A stretch of DNA of 64,000 nt from Photobacterium obscurum (GTDB taxonomy: Bacteria > Pseudomonadota > Gammaproteobacteria > Enterobacterales > Vibrionaceae), in the NCBI RefSeq assembly GCF_026191635.1, contig NZ_JAKRRW010000007.1, positions 124,001 to 188,000 of the forward strand. The letters run 5' to 3'. The translations under genes were made by a program, and so were the position numbers. Each line of letters begins with the position of its first letter. The first letter of the stretch is position 1. The notes under the pieces are model-generated. The model did not search any database. It was not told the DNA's origin and worked only from the letters and a program-made list of their open reading frames with translations. Shown in pieces: positions 28,483-36,720 of this stretch.

Positions 28483-28905
28483 TTAAAGCATCGTTGACGA
28501 GATAACCTGGCATGTCCCTTTTTTATTGGGAATAATATGGATATTCCTTAGTAAGCGCCCTTGATTTGATGTCCTGACATATAGGTCATCTCGTTTATTC
28601 TCACCAACACAATCAAGCTCTACTCTGATATTTCCTTTCTGTCTTGCTGCTTCTCGCAAACTAACCAGGCCAGAGTCATCGTTTTTAACTTGATCAAAGT
28701 ATCTTATCGACCACTCAAGATCACCTGAACGCAAGTGAATTATGTTGTATGTACCTGTTCCATCGTCTCGAATATCGATAACCGTGCCTTCGAAGATATC
28801 GTCAGACAATGATTTTTCGATTTCGGAGGGGGGAGCAATGTACTCATCAATAGATGCGAAGCTATAAGCTGCAATTAGCATCACTAGTGTCAGTATTCCA
28901 CGCAT
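28483..28905 (-). CDS. Small secreted protein of unknown function
   Basis: 140 residues starting MRGILTLVMLIAAYSFASID, a signal peptide, followed by a beta-rich region with two cysteines (residues about 103 and 133). AAGAGAG lies seven bases before the ATG at 28905; the upstream frame to 28974 has no ribosome site. An OB-like fold is possible but not demonstrable here. Confidence 0.65.
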   Translation of the reverse strand: MRGILTLVMLIAAYSFASIDEYIAPPSEIEKSLSDDIFEGTVIDIRDDGTGTYNIIHLRSGDLEWSIRYFDQVKNDDSGLVSLREAARQKGNIRVELDCVGENKRDDLYVRTSNQGRLLRNIHIIPNKKGTCQVISSTML

Positions 28906-29293
28906 AGCCAACTCTCTTCTTATTCTTAATATGTTGATCAGAATAGTGAGGTGCGTGTTGAGACAATGTGCCATTTTTAATACCGGTGTATGGGTTCTTT
29001 CATTGTCCCATCAGGTAGAAATATCTTACTTTTTAGAATTAAATTTCGTAGAAAAAGCCTATGATAATGGTGACAGAATCACTGTATGATAGATAATCAG
29101 GGTTATGTCACAGTGTCACAATTGGCAATTCCACGCAAACTCTCAATTGTGTGTAGTGAATCTGAATTTAGCGGTATTTCCGTTAGAGATGTGCAATAAA
29201 AGTGAGAGGTACCCCTACACTTGCTGATCTTAGGATTAATATTCTATCTATCAATGCTATTAGTGCTTGTAGGTTATTACCAAGGAGTATCAA
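28906..29293. other. Intergenic region with a near-matS copy
   Basis: No gene supported. GTCACAGTGTCAC at 29107-29119 matches matS at 12 of 13 positions. A good AAGGAG ribosome site at the right end belongs to the small frame that follows. Confidence 0.45.
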
Positions 29294-29422
29294 TTGATTA
29301 CTAATTTTGATTTTGAGCCTTGCCCGTATTGCGGCCAATATGAAGAGTATTGGGTTGATGAAGAAAGGGAAATCGTCACCTGCATCTGTGGGGCTGTCAT
29401 TTTGCAACCGGTATTACATTAA
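29294..29422 (+). CDS. 42-residue zinc-ribbon-like protein (TTG start)
   Basis: Short frame with CPYCG and CICG knuckles (four or five Cys in 33 residues), preceded by AAGGAG six bases before a TTG start. The sequence resembles short zinc-ribbon proteins such as Lar-type restriction-alleviation proteins only in its Cys pattern. It is shorter than usual gene cutoffs. A hairpin at 29471-29494 follows. Confidence 0.55.
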   Translation: MITNFDFEPCPYCGQYEEYWVDEEREIVTCICGAVILQPVLH

Positions 29423-29470
29423 ATTATTTAAAGATGCTGATGTCTGGTACGCTAATGCTCAGAAGTATAA

Positions 29471-29494
29471 AGAGCAGGCTAAATAACCTGCTCT
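29471..29494. terminator. Possible terminator hairpin
   Basis: AGAGCAGG / CCTGCTCT stem with an eight-base loop between the 42-residue gene and a converging gene; weak T tract. Confidence 0.5.
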
Positions 29495-29551
29495 ATAGTC
29501 GATTCTACAGAATTGTTAGTAGGCGCCGTTGCTACCTGGGAAGGAAGCTGA

Positions 29552-29791
29552 TTAGCTATAAGCCTTACCAATACAGCTTTTAGCTAAGCGAAGCTCGGCT
29601 AGTGCAACATAGATTTTGGTGAACTCTTTAGTTTTGACCTTGGCATCATGTTGTTTTGTTTTAATACCAGAGATAGCATTTGTAATGTCGTCACAAGGCA
29701 AGTTTCTGTATTGCTTCTTGTACTGATCTATTGATGTAGCTTGGCTGGGCACAGAGCCAAACAACAAAATTAATACACACATATAACGCAT
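29552..29791 (-). CDS. Small secreted helical protein, unknown
   Basis: 79 residues with a signal peptide (CVLILLFGSVPSQA-TS) and a mature helical part with two cysteines (LPCDD and KSCIG) that could form a disulfide. Family not recognised. Confidence 0.6.
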   Translation of the reverse strand: MRYMCVLILLFGSVPSQATSIDQYKKQYRNLPCDDITNAISGIKTKQHDAKVKTKEFTKIYVALAELRLAKSCIGKAYS

Positions 29792-30130
29792 AATGATCTC
29801 CGCTAACTATCACATCACGAGTATATGCATTAAATTTTTATATATATAAAGAAATGACTGTTTGTTGGTACTAAAGTCACTTATTTCTGAGTTTTTAGGC
29901 TGAGTTTTGTGCATAAACGATACATATAAACAAAATAACTCTGATTGAGTCGATTCAACTGTAACTATACAGTGTCGTTTAAATACGCGCCATTACACTG
30001 TAACAACTTAACTGGCTGGATTATGATTGTGACTGAGCATCACATGAAATATGTGATGAAATTCAATTCATCAGTTATGAGGATAGGCTACTGTTTAAGT
30101 GTAATTGGCATGTTTTGAAGGGATCTGACG
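29792..30130. other. Intergenic region with two palindromes
   Basis: No gene supported. It contains CATCACAT-GAAAT-ATGTGATG (30038-30058) and ACTGT-N6-ACAGT (29957-29972). Either may be an operator for the flanking genes; no regulator can be named. Confidence 0.4.
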
Positions 30131-30388
30131 ATGCTTAAGAGGCAAGAGTTTATTGATAAACACGAGCTACTGATATCAAAAACTTATGACGAAACACTGC
30201 ACCAAGTTGCTTCTATTCTAGAACAACAAGGCTATATTAATAAGGAGTTCCGATATAGCTGCGTACCAGGTGTCGTTATTGAGGTAAAAAATAGGCTATC
30301 TCAGCTGCTCGAAGATAACGGTTGGACTGTCGAGATTAACTTTAACCATTCTCGACCTGAGTCAGAATTGTATATTCAAGTTTATTAG
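30131..30388 (+). CDS. Small cytoplasmic protein, unknown
   Basis: 85-residue alpha/beta protein, no signal peptide, no recognised family. GAAGGGATC precedes the ATG and a strong terminator follows. Ends with a beta-like ELYIQVY. Confidence 0.6.
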   Translation: MLKRQEFIDKHELLISKTYDETLHQVASILEQQGYINKEFRYSCVPGVVIEVKNRLSQLLEDNGWTVEINFNHSRPESELYIQVY

Positions 30389-30395
30389 AACAATA

Positions 30396-30416
30396 AGCCC
30401 GCCGTGGTGGCGGGCT
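30396..30416. terminator. Terminator hairpin between converging genes
   Basis: AGCCCGCC / GGCGGGCT perfect stem with a five-base loop. Confidence 0.8.
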
Positions 30417-30423
30417 GTGCTCT

Positions 30424-31665
30424 TTAATCTTTGTTGCCTTGAACTATCGCAAAGCATTCTTTTTGGTTTTGTTTGAGCAAATTGACAATATTTGGTTCGA
30501 GCTTTCCTTGACGGGCTAAATCATCAAGAGTTTCAATGGCCTTGTCGAGTGGCATGCTATGCTGGTAAGGTGTTCCCTGTACAAGGACCTGAAAAACATC
30601 AGCTACAGCAAGTACCCGAGCCTCAATGCTCAAGTCTTTATTGCTAGGATGAAAAGGGTAGCCTATACCGTGCAACCCTTCATGGTGGTAAGCTGCCCAC
30701 CGAGCAATTTCTTCAAATCCCTTTATATGCCGCAGAATTTCATATGTCTCGAAGCTATGTTGCTTGAAAATTGAGCGTTCAAGATCATTCAAGCGACACG
30801 GCTTCTCAAGGATCTTATCTGGTATATGTAGCTTGCCGAGATCATGCAACAGCCCAGCAATTTCAATCTTATCGCATTGTTCAGGGCTTAACCCGAAATG
30901 GGATGCCAAGTATCTCGCTAACTTAGCAACCCTTATGGAGTGCTGAGCAGTGTATGGGCTTTTCTGATCCACGATACAGGCCATAATCATTGAAAGTTGC
31001 TTAAGCTGGGAGACATTTAATAACGGTCGATTACTCTTAAATTTCTCGATATCCCAGGTGTATCGGGTGATATGACGATCCTCTAATGCAATCCAGAATG
31101 CCTCAGACTTTTCAGCACGCTTAAATGCACTAACAATAAGAGGATCAAAATGTGTTTCTTCGTAATTCTCAATTGTCTGAACGATTTCTTCTCTGGCCTG
31201 TAAAATTCCTTTCTCGTAATAAGGTGCAGCTAAAATATCAACACGATCAGACAGGAATATAAGATTGGCCATTATAACACTCTGCATATCGATATTGAGT
31301 TCCTTCAGCTGCTGCCAAGGGGTATGGTGATGAAGGATAGGTAGCGCAAAGTCTGATAGTGGCTCGAATTGCTTCAACAAATGGTAGCCAACCTCACAAT
31401 GGTGTTGGGTATCATTCCCGAAAAGATTACTGACGAGCTTCGAGTGCATCATCTCGGTAGAGACGCCACAATCGTGTAATAACCCAAGCTCAAAAGCGAA
31501 CTGAAGGGCGTCGTCTTTAAAGCCAAGTTGCCTTCCTATCTGGCTGGCAATATAGCCAACACGTTTCCCATGGTTGGTGTCATTCATTCCAACCAGAGAC
31601 ACAGCGGCTTCGATAGCAATAATCATTTGCCGCAGATCAATTTGTGATTTTGAAAATGCACCCAT
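30424..31665 (-). CDS. HD-GYP domain protein (c-di-GMP phosphodiesterase type)
   Basis: 413 residues with two tandem HD-type domains. The N-terminal copy has LLHDCGVS (His64-Asp65) but no GYP. The C-terminal copy is a complete HD-GYP with LLHDLGKLHIPDKIL (about 272) and HHEGLHGIGYP (about 324-334). HD-GYP proteins hydrolyse cyclic di-GMP. No receiver, PAS or TM region is present, so it is a soluble enzyme. Similar two-domain proteins include the cGAMP-degrading V-cGAP enzymes of V. cholerae, so cGAMP is an alternative substrate. Confidence 0.85.
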   Translation of the reverse strand: MGAFSKSQIDLRQMIIAIEAAVSLVGMNDTNHGKRVGYIASQIGRQLGFKDDALQFAFELGLLHDCGVSTEMMHSKLVSNLFGNDTQHHCEVGYHLLKQFEPLSDFALPILHHHTPWQQLKELNIDMQSVIMANLIFLSDRVDILAAPYYEKGILQAREEIVQTIENYEETHFDPLIVSAFKRAEKSEAFWIALEDRHITRYTWDIEKFKSNRPLLNVSQLKQLSMIMACIVDQKSPYTAQHSIRVAKLARYLASHFGLSPEQCDKIEIAGLLHDLGKLHIPDKILEKPCRLNDLERSIFKQHSFETYEILRHIKGFEEIARWAAYHHEGLHGIGYPFHPSNKDLSIEARVLAVADVFQVLVQGTPYQHSMPLDKAIETLDDLARQGKLEPNIVNLLKQNQKECFAIVQGNKD

Positions 31666-31820
31666 TTCACCTCCTTGAAAAAGACGTCATCTTATCTTCC
31701 TGAAGCTAATACCATGATAGCAAAATACTTTTGGTGTTTTTTTTGAAGTGCTTCAGGTTATAGCCACTCATAGATGAACTTAAAATTACGTCGTAGTAGG
31801 CGCACTTATTGTCGCATTAA

Positions 31821-32165
31821 CACCATTCTCAGCATCGTGCATTCCTAACATTAATTGCAATCCAAGGAAAAATCACTGACGGAATCATTAGCTCTGCGTC
31901 ATGGAGCAAAAATGATGTCAGGATCAATGCAGTTGATCAAGGAAACGTCGGTGGCCCTGTAATTGCAGAAAATGGCGCAGTTATTGGATTGGTTACTGAT
32001 GACATGAAGAAAGAGTCCACTAAGTCTTCGATGTTTACTATTTTCTTGAACGAATCCAGCATTAACTATAAGACGACTTCTAATAAAAAATCGCTACCAC
32101 CTTCAAAGATTGCCGAGAAAAGTAAGCAATTCTCTGTGCCGTTGGTTTGTTTGAATGAAGCCTAA
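31821..32165 (+). pseudogene. 3' fragment of an HtrA/trypsin-like serine protease gene
   Basis: An open stretch of 114 codons with no start codon until a late Met. It reads QGKITDGIISSASW, then DQGNVGGPVIAENGAVIGLVTDD, the region around the catalytic serine of chymotrypsin-fold proteases. The expected GNSGGP is GNVGGP, so the nucleophile is lost. The His and Asp part is missing. A terminator follows, so this is the real 3' end of a once complete gene truncated at its 5' side. Confidence 0.75.
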
Positions 32166-32171
32166 ATTAAT

Positions 32172-32196
32172 TTAGCCCGCAATCGCGGGCTTTTTC
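32172..32196 (+). terminator. Terminator after the protease remnant
   Basis: TAGCCCGC / GCGGGCT(A) stem followed by five T residues. Confidence 0.85.
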
Positions 32197-32220
32197 ATAT
32201 CTAAAGGCTAGGGAAGCTAC

Positions 32221-32511
32221 TTAGCTTTCTTGGCCTTGAGCTTTACGGTAAGCCTTCTTTTTCTCTTTTGTCACCGTGTCACATTTGGGCTCTTTAATCC
32301 GTAGGCCACCACGGAACGGCAGCGGCGTGACCACGTTGCAACGGACCGGAATATAATCCAGCTCATACATCCGTTTGAGCGCATGGTACTCGTCACAGCG
32401 TTCCGCCCACGAATCCAATTCCTTGGGACTGAACCGACGCCCAGTGGGCGTAATGATCACCGCATAATTCTCGTCGATACGAAAACCCGTCCAGCGGGTA
32501 TCATCCGGCAG
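32221..32511 (-). pseudogene. Remnant of an unknown gene
   Basis: Minus-strand frame open from 32511 to a stop at 32221 (96 codons, first ATG at 32460). Upstream, the same frame continues readably but with two in-frame stops (TAG at 32512 and a TGA farther up), so the gene looks broken. The product is basic and soluble; no family recognised. Confidence 0.45.
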
Positions 32512-32608
32512 CTATTTATTACAAGATTTGCGCGGGTACAGATAATGAGCAGTTTCTCAGCCATCGGGTTGACGTCCGTCTAGCCGGATAATCAGCGTTT
32601 GACTGAGA

Positions 32609-32912
32609 CTAACGCAGACTGCGAAACGAAATGTTAATGCCAGTGAGTTTTTCATTAGCAATGTGTCGGACCAAAGTCAGAATATTTTCATTAACTAGAT
32701 TGAGACAGTGATAACGGATGTTGTTGCTAATTTTATTCGAAGAAGGTTTACCACAGTGTTGATGAACAAGACCAACAGCTCCTGGTTGACGGAGCGTGTA
32801 ACTAAACGCGGGACTTGACGAACATTTGAGTGCAAGCGGCATCTACATGTCGAATACGTTTATCGCAAACATCACGAATAGCACTCAGGCGTAAAATCTC
32901 TTTGTCATTCAT
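32609..32912 (-). pseudogene. Frameshifted ISNCY-family transposase N-terminus
   Basis: On the minus strand ATG 32912 opens MNDKEILRLSAIRDVCDKRI, the typical start of ISNCY transposases, and hits a stop after 36 codons. The homology continues in another frame (GAVGLVHQHCGKPSSNKI, ANEKL), with YSDFGPT readable in a third frame at the right place. At least two frameshifts and a missing catalytic half make it inactive. No terminal repeats were seen. Confidence 0.8.
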
Positions 32913-33029
32913 GGTAGCAGCATCGTTAAGTTAATCTCACACAGGCCAGATAGAGTCTGAGCAATATAGGAAAAACAGGACATTTCAATCTGGCTCAAAT
33001 CTGACACTTCTAATTAGATCTTACATCTC

Positions 33030-33059
33030 AGTGCGCATTATGATTTTGTTATGTTAAAT
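33030..33059. repeat. Left prophage junction (dif-like attL, 8-bp spacer)
   Basis: XerC box AGTGCGCATTA, spacer TGATTTTG, XerD box TTATGTTAAAT. Both boxes are identical to those of the right site, but the spacer has eight bases instead of six, the expected situation when phage-derived spacer and XerD arm lie on this side. Confidence 0.9.
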
Positions 33060-33148
33060 GCATAATCCAGCCCCATACCCAACAATGCACTATTCACCGT
33101 GGTTATTATGCGATTTCCTGAAAACGAGGGAATGCAAAAAGAGACACC

Positions 33149-33514
33149 ATGTCCAAAAAAATAACTAACAACTACATATTTAGAAAATTTACTTGCGGTT
33201 TAACCAGAAGAGAGACCGCAGATTTATGTTTTAAAAGTGTGAGGACTGTCACACGGTGGGATTCAGGGCAGGAGATACCGCCCGAGTGTAAAAGGCTAAT
33301 GAGGATGTATTCAGGAAGGAAGCTAGGTGTATTAAACGAACAATGGAAGGATTGGCGCATCTGCAAAGAGGAATTGATAGTACCTGGCGGTTGGAGTTTG
33401 ACACCTGACCGCATCATAGCTGGTAATGCACTACTAGAGATCAATGCCGAAAACGACCGTCAAAGCAAAGCCATTATCATTCGTGCTGCAAGGTTATTGA
33501 GGAACATAAACTAA
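33149..33514 (+). CDS. DUF3653-like HTH phage protein
   Basis: 121 residues. The N-terminal half has a helix-turn-helix (FTCGLTRRETADLCFKSVRTV-TRWDSG) followed by PPECKRLMRMYSGRKLG, and the C-terminal half a GGWSLTPD element. This layout matches the DUF3653 proteins common in Vibrio filamentous phages and resembles a DNA-binding regulator. It starts 90 bp inside the left junction and reads away from it. Role in phage control is inferred. Confidence 0.7.
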   Translation: MSKKITNNYIFRKFTCGLTRRETADLCFKSVRTVTRWDSGQEIPPECKRLMRMYSGRKLGVLNEQWKDWRICKEELIVPGGWSLTPDRIIAGNALLEINAENDRQSKAIIIRAARLLRNIN

Positions 33515-33571
33515 GGAGTAGGTGGCCTAGCCAAGAACGCGCGGATAGGCCATCGCACACAAAAAACTTTC

Positions 33572-33593
33572 ACCCCGTATTACTAGACGGGGT
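33572..33593 (-). terminator. Hairpin ending the RelA/SpoT-like gene
   Basis: ACCCCGT / ACGGGGT stem with an eight-base loop, followed on the minus strand by GAAAG and six T residues. Located just after the stop codon of the leftward gene. Confidence 0.6.
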
Positions 33594-33602
33594 TGAAAAA
33601 AA

Positions 33603-34595
33603 CTATTCGCTTATGTTGCCTTCAAGGATATTGATTAGATAGTAAATTGCTACTCCCCCAATAAGAAAAGTATCTAGTTGACTAATTGCAATTTTGTCCT
33701 TTAGTTTTTCATAAACATTGTTTGAATGCTCCATGATGGCATCTTCATGTTCTTTTAGTGCGTCAAGAAGTTGAGATATTGATTTTATATCATATGTGCT
33801 TAATTCATTTATATAACGTGAAATAGTATCTCTATCAATTTCATGGGATTTACCACCAAAAACATTTTCAATATTTTCAGTTAACTGAATAACATATGAA
33901 TTGTTTTTAATAAATTGTTCTAATGTTACTGAATCTATTAATAGTTCTTCAGTCGAATTTTCAATCTTAGTATTTACCTCATCTGCATAACTCTCTAGTG
34001 AATTTCGGATCCTAATAAATTCACTATCGGCTATTTCGAGAAGACCAGCAAGCCTAGAGAATTGACGACGAATATGTGCAGGTATGTCTGTCTCAGTCTT
34101 GTATCCTGTATCATGTTCAATCTCTGCCCATGTATGTTGTAGAATTGAACGAATTTGAATCTCAAATTTAATCTTTTTAAAGGGTTGATACTCTAAGAGC
34201 TTATCCCTGTCATTATTAAATCTTGCTACATAATGTACTGACAAATAGCCAAACTTCTCAGGCTCTAGTGATGCTCTTTTATCAATTGAGTTAGCACTGT
34301 CAATATTAAACTCTCTTTCAATAAGATTAGAGACTTTGTCAACATCATCAGAATAGTGAGTAATAATTCTAACACCAACAATATCAGTAATATCATTAAT
34401 AGATTGATATTTATTCTTCTGCTTTGTCTTGTTTTCTAAACTATTACGCTCTTTTACTCTGGATGAAACAGAGTGAACAATAATTCCTTCACTTTCAAAA
34501 ATACTAATTAATAGGGACTTTAAAGAATTAGAACAGTTGGTATATGTAGATAAGTTCTTATCATACTGACTTAAAATTGCATCCAAGTTATCCAT
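33603..34595 (-). CDS. RelA/SpoT-domain nucleotide synthetase with C-terminal TM
   Basis: 330 residues. Residues about 40-170 form a complete RelA_SpoT synthetase domain: SRVKERNSLENK (45-56), DIVGVR (71-76), GYLSVH (116-121), EIQIRS with putative catalytic Glu145, and HTWAEIEHDTGYK (154-166). A long helical region follows, then one hydrophobic helix near 309-325. No HD hydrolase, TGS or ACT domain. It is notably AT-rich compared with the phage core and looks like cargo. Family members make (p)ppGpp or related alarmones, or modify tRNA as toxSAS toxins; which applies here is unknown. An antiphage or superinfection-exclusion function is inference. Confidence 0.85.
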   Translation of the reverse strand: MDNLDAILSQYDKNLSTYTNCSNSLKSLLISIFESEGIIVHSVSSRVKERNSLENKTKQKNKYQSINDITDIVGVRIITHYSDDVDKVSNLIEREFNIDSANSIDKRASLEPEKFGYLSVHYVARFNNDRDKLLEYQPFKKIKFEIQIRSILQHTWAEIEHDTGYKTETDIPAHIRRQFSRLAGLLEIADSEFIRIRNSLESYADEVNTKIENSTEELLIDSVTLEQFIKNNSYVIQLTENIENVFGGKSHEIDRDTISRYINELSTYDIKSISQLLDALKEHEDAIMEHSNNVYEKLKDKIAISQLDTFLIGGVAIYYLINILEGNISE

Positions 34596-34841
34596 TTTCC
34601 ACCAAAATTTCGTTCATATAATACCAATTACGTTAAATAGCTGATTTAGCGTAGTAAAACGGCCAACTCAGCATCATATCGTATGCTAAACAGCATTCTA
34701 CACCCCTAAATACAGAAATCCAGACAGGTGTGCCTTGAAAGTTTACAACAGAGTGTAGCCACAATTCAGACCCAAAATCGCGTAATGAGCTAAAGGCTGA
34801 AATCACCTCAAAACGGTTAAAAGTAAAGGTTTTACGCTATA

Positions 34842-34857
34842 CTGTGTTTTTATACAG
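34842..34857. promoter_or_regulatory. LexA (SOS) box in the prophage
   Basis: CTGTGTTTTTATACAG fits CTG-N10-CAG with the AT-rich core of gammaproteobacterial LexA boxes and TA/TG on the outside. It overlaps a TATACT -10-like hexamer (34838-34843) and lies ten bases before the small-gene start at 34868. Confidence 0.75.
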
Positions 34858-34867
34858 TGGTGGCGCT

Positions 34868-35062
34868 ATGGGTAAACCTCAACTTTACAGTCGAATACTA
34901 AGAGCTAAGTATCCAGATAAGCTCGAAATTTGTAACCGTTGTTGCAGTGGAACATCAATCATTAGGTATAGCTTTAAACAGCGCTGCTATATCTGTGTAA
35001 AGTGCAAGCTTGAATGGTCTAACGAATACTTTGCCGGAAACAGCTACTACAGACACAAATAA
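34868..35062 (+). CDS. Cys-rich mini-protein, candidate SOS-induced phage regulator
   Basis: 64 residues: MGKPQLYSRILRAKYPDKLE, then CNRCC and CYICVKC knuckles spaced to bind one zinc, then a Trp/Tyr-rich tail. The ATG at 34868 is chosen because the longer frame from GTG 34844 would start inside the LexA box. It is divergent from the RelA/SpoT-like gene with about 270 bp between. Its size and LexA control recall RstC, the small antirepressor of RS1/CTX phages, but I see no sequence evidence of homology. An antitoxin to the neighbouring synthetase is the other possibility. Confidence 0.6.
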   Translation: MGKPQLYSRILRAKYPDKLEICNRCCSGTSIIRYSFKQRCYICVKCKLEWSNEYFAGNSYYRHK

Positions 35063-35282
35063 GGTAGGAGAGCGCTGCACGCAAAAGCAAGCTTGGCAGG
35101 AAGGAGGGGATTTTCGGATTGTTCAGATTAGGAATGGCTTCGGCCAACAGGGGCAAGGTGCAAACATTTAGATTAGGCGAGTGGCCTTATATGCCTAGCG
35201 GCATGAAAAAACAAAGCCTGTTTGTTGATGACAGTTAGGCACCTCCCCGCAGAGCGGGGAACCCCTCCTAACCGCATCAACA
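35063..35282. other. Phage noncoding region with GC hairpin
   Basis: 220 bp with no supported gene, downstream of Zot. It holds a perfect CCCCGC / GCGGGG hairpin at 35245-35259 inside direct CACCTCC/CCCCTCC tracts, and GGAAGGAGGGG at 35099-35109. A packaging signal, replication origin or transcription stop are all possible; no T tract supports a plain terminator. Confidence 0.5.
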
Positions 35283-36398
35283 TCAGATAGAGATAAAGCT
35301 CATCGGCGATTCAATTTCAATTTCGCGGCTGTTATTGCAAACAACCAAAGAATCATAGCCTTCATACTCCAGAGAATACATACAGTCAGCTTTTTGCGTA
35401 ATTTTATATCCAAGCTTGCGTAAATCATCCGAGTTCAATGCAAACTGTTTGAGGTTGTTTTGGTACGCCTCCAAATACACACGGTCAAACGACAAATCCA
35501 AATCAAACGTGTTATCTGACTTAATCGCCAACTGGCGACTATGACCTGTCACATACAATACAAAATCTGACAGGGGATGCTGTTTGGGCATCGCCGGCAC
35601 GACTGCTTTTTGTTGACCAGGCGAATTATCATCAACGGGCTTTTCAACCGCTACGCGTTTTTGTTCAACTGGCTCTTTCACCGACAGCGGATTTTTCACA
35701 CCACCACTCAATACAAATATCAGCACACCACCTAACAAAATAACCGACCCGATAATAGACCAATGCTGCCATATCGGTTTAACGTCACTGGCCGTCGCCT
35801 CCTTAACCGCCGTATTCGATGCCGTGTGGGATTGATAGAAGGGGAAGTATGATTTGTTGTATCGACGCTGGTTTGTATTGACTACCTCACCACGGCAACC
35901 GTCTTGCACTTTTTGCGTATATGATTTGTCACTGCCCAGCGCCGTATTCTTGGAGCAACGATACTGCAATTGCACCATATCCCGCACATCCTTGTTAATT
36001 TTGCGGTCTGACTGGGTAATCAAAATAATATCAATGCCGTAGTGACGATGAAGGCTCAGAAACTCCAACACCTCCCTTGATGCACCACTAGTCGGTAACA
36101 CCATGTGCGCTTCATCCACCACAACCAGCACACCTTGACCCTTTTCGTTTTTCCATTCATCCCGATAATCATCAGGCTTGGAGAACGGGCGGTTAACATT
36201 ACCGAAGTCATCCAGCTTGGAATCAATAATAACGATTAACTCTCGCACCTCCTCACCGAATACCTTTACAAAATGGTCAACATTCAAGGGGAGGTTAGTC
36301 ACCACCTTGCGACCTGATTTTATCGCCGGAATAATATGATAGACCACCGCCTCGTAACTTTTCCCGCCTCCCGGACGCCCGATTATTAAGTTAATCAT
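35283..36398 (-). CDS. zot: Zot/pI-like phage assembly ATPase
   Basis: 371-residue inner-membrane morphogenesis protein that drives phage extrusion. Walker A GRPGGGKS (residues 7-14), Walker B VLVVVDEAHMV near 100, a sensor region ILITQSDRKINKDVRD, then a single TM helix at about 223-242 and a periplasmic tail of about 130 residues with two cysteines. The tail corresponds to the region cut off as the toxin fragment in CTX Zot; toxin activity cannot be inferred. The ATG at 36398 is next to the pVI stop. The longer frame from 36419 is not favoured. Confidence 0.93.
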   Translation of the reverse strand: MINLIIGRPGGGKSYEAVVYHIIPAIKSGRKVVTNLPLNVDHFVKVFGEEVRELIVIIDSKLDDFGNVNRPFSKPDDYRDEWKNEKGQGVLVVVDEAHMVLPTSGASREVLEFLSLHRHYGIDIILITQSDRKINKDVRDMVQLQYRCSKNTALGSDKSYTQKVQDGCRGEVVNTNQRRYNKSYFPFYQSHTASNTAVKEATASDVKPIWQHWSIIGSVILLGGVLIFVLSGGVKNPLSVKEPVEQKRVAVEKPVDDNSPGQQKAVVPAMPKQHPLSDFVLYVTGHSRQLAIKSDNTFDLDLSFDRVYLEAYQNNLKQFALNSDDLRKLGYKITQKADCMYSLEYEGYDSLVVCNNSREIEIESPMSFISI

Positions 36399-36399
36399 A

Positions 36400-36717
36400 T
36401 TAAGAGCCCAACCTGACAAACGGAATTAATTGCAATAACAAGCGAATAGTAATGGCTGTAATAATCATCGCTAGAGCCTGAGGCAAACCAATTTGCGACA
36501 TCACCCAAGCCACACTTGGAGGCAAGCCCGACAAATATTGTGAGATATCAATTGGCGACAACATGTCACTGATTAACGATATCAGCCCCTTTGCCGCCAC
36601 TAACATTTGCTCAAATAAAGCCAGCAACATATCGCTAATCATTGTCACCAGTGAAACCACAAGGTTAGACAGATATATAAGCAAGGTATTATATAAATCA
36701 ACTATCCAATCAAACAT
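36400..36717 (-). CDS. pVI-like minor coat protein (DUF2523 type)
   Basis: 105 residues, strongly hydrophobic, three TM helices, amphipathic centre (SDMLSPIDISQYLSGLPPS). It sits between pIII and Zot as gpVI does in other inoviruses, and its size fits. It would cap the virion end with pIII. Confidence 0.8.
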   Translation of the reverse strand: MFDWIVDLYNTLLIYLSNLVVSLVTMISDMLLALFEQMLVAAKGLISLISDMLSPIDISQYLSGLPPSVAWVMSQIGLPQALAMIITAITIRLLLQLIPFVRLGS

Positions 36718-36720
36718 AAA

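Noticed and set aside
29957..29972. Possible LexA box CTG...CAG upstream of the 85-residue gene
   Set aside because: Spacing is eight bases rather than ten.
34628..34638. XerD-box-like TTACGTTAAAT inside the prophage
   Set aside because: One mismatch, but no XerC box lies six to eight bases away; it is part of a short inverted repeat and probably chance.
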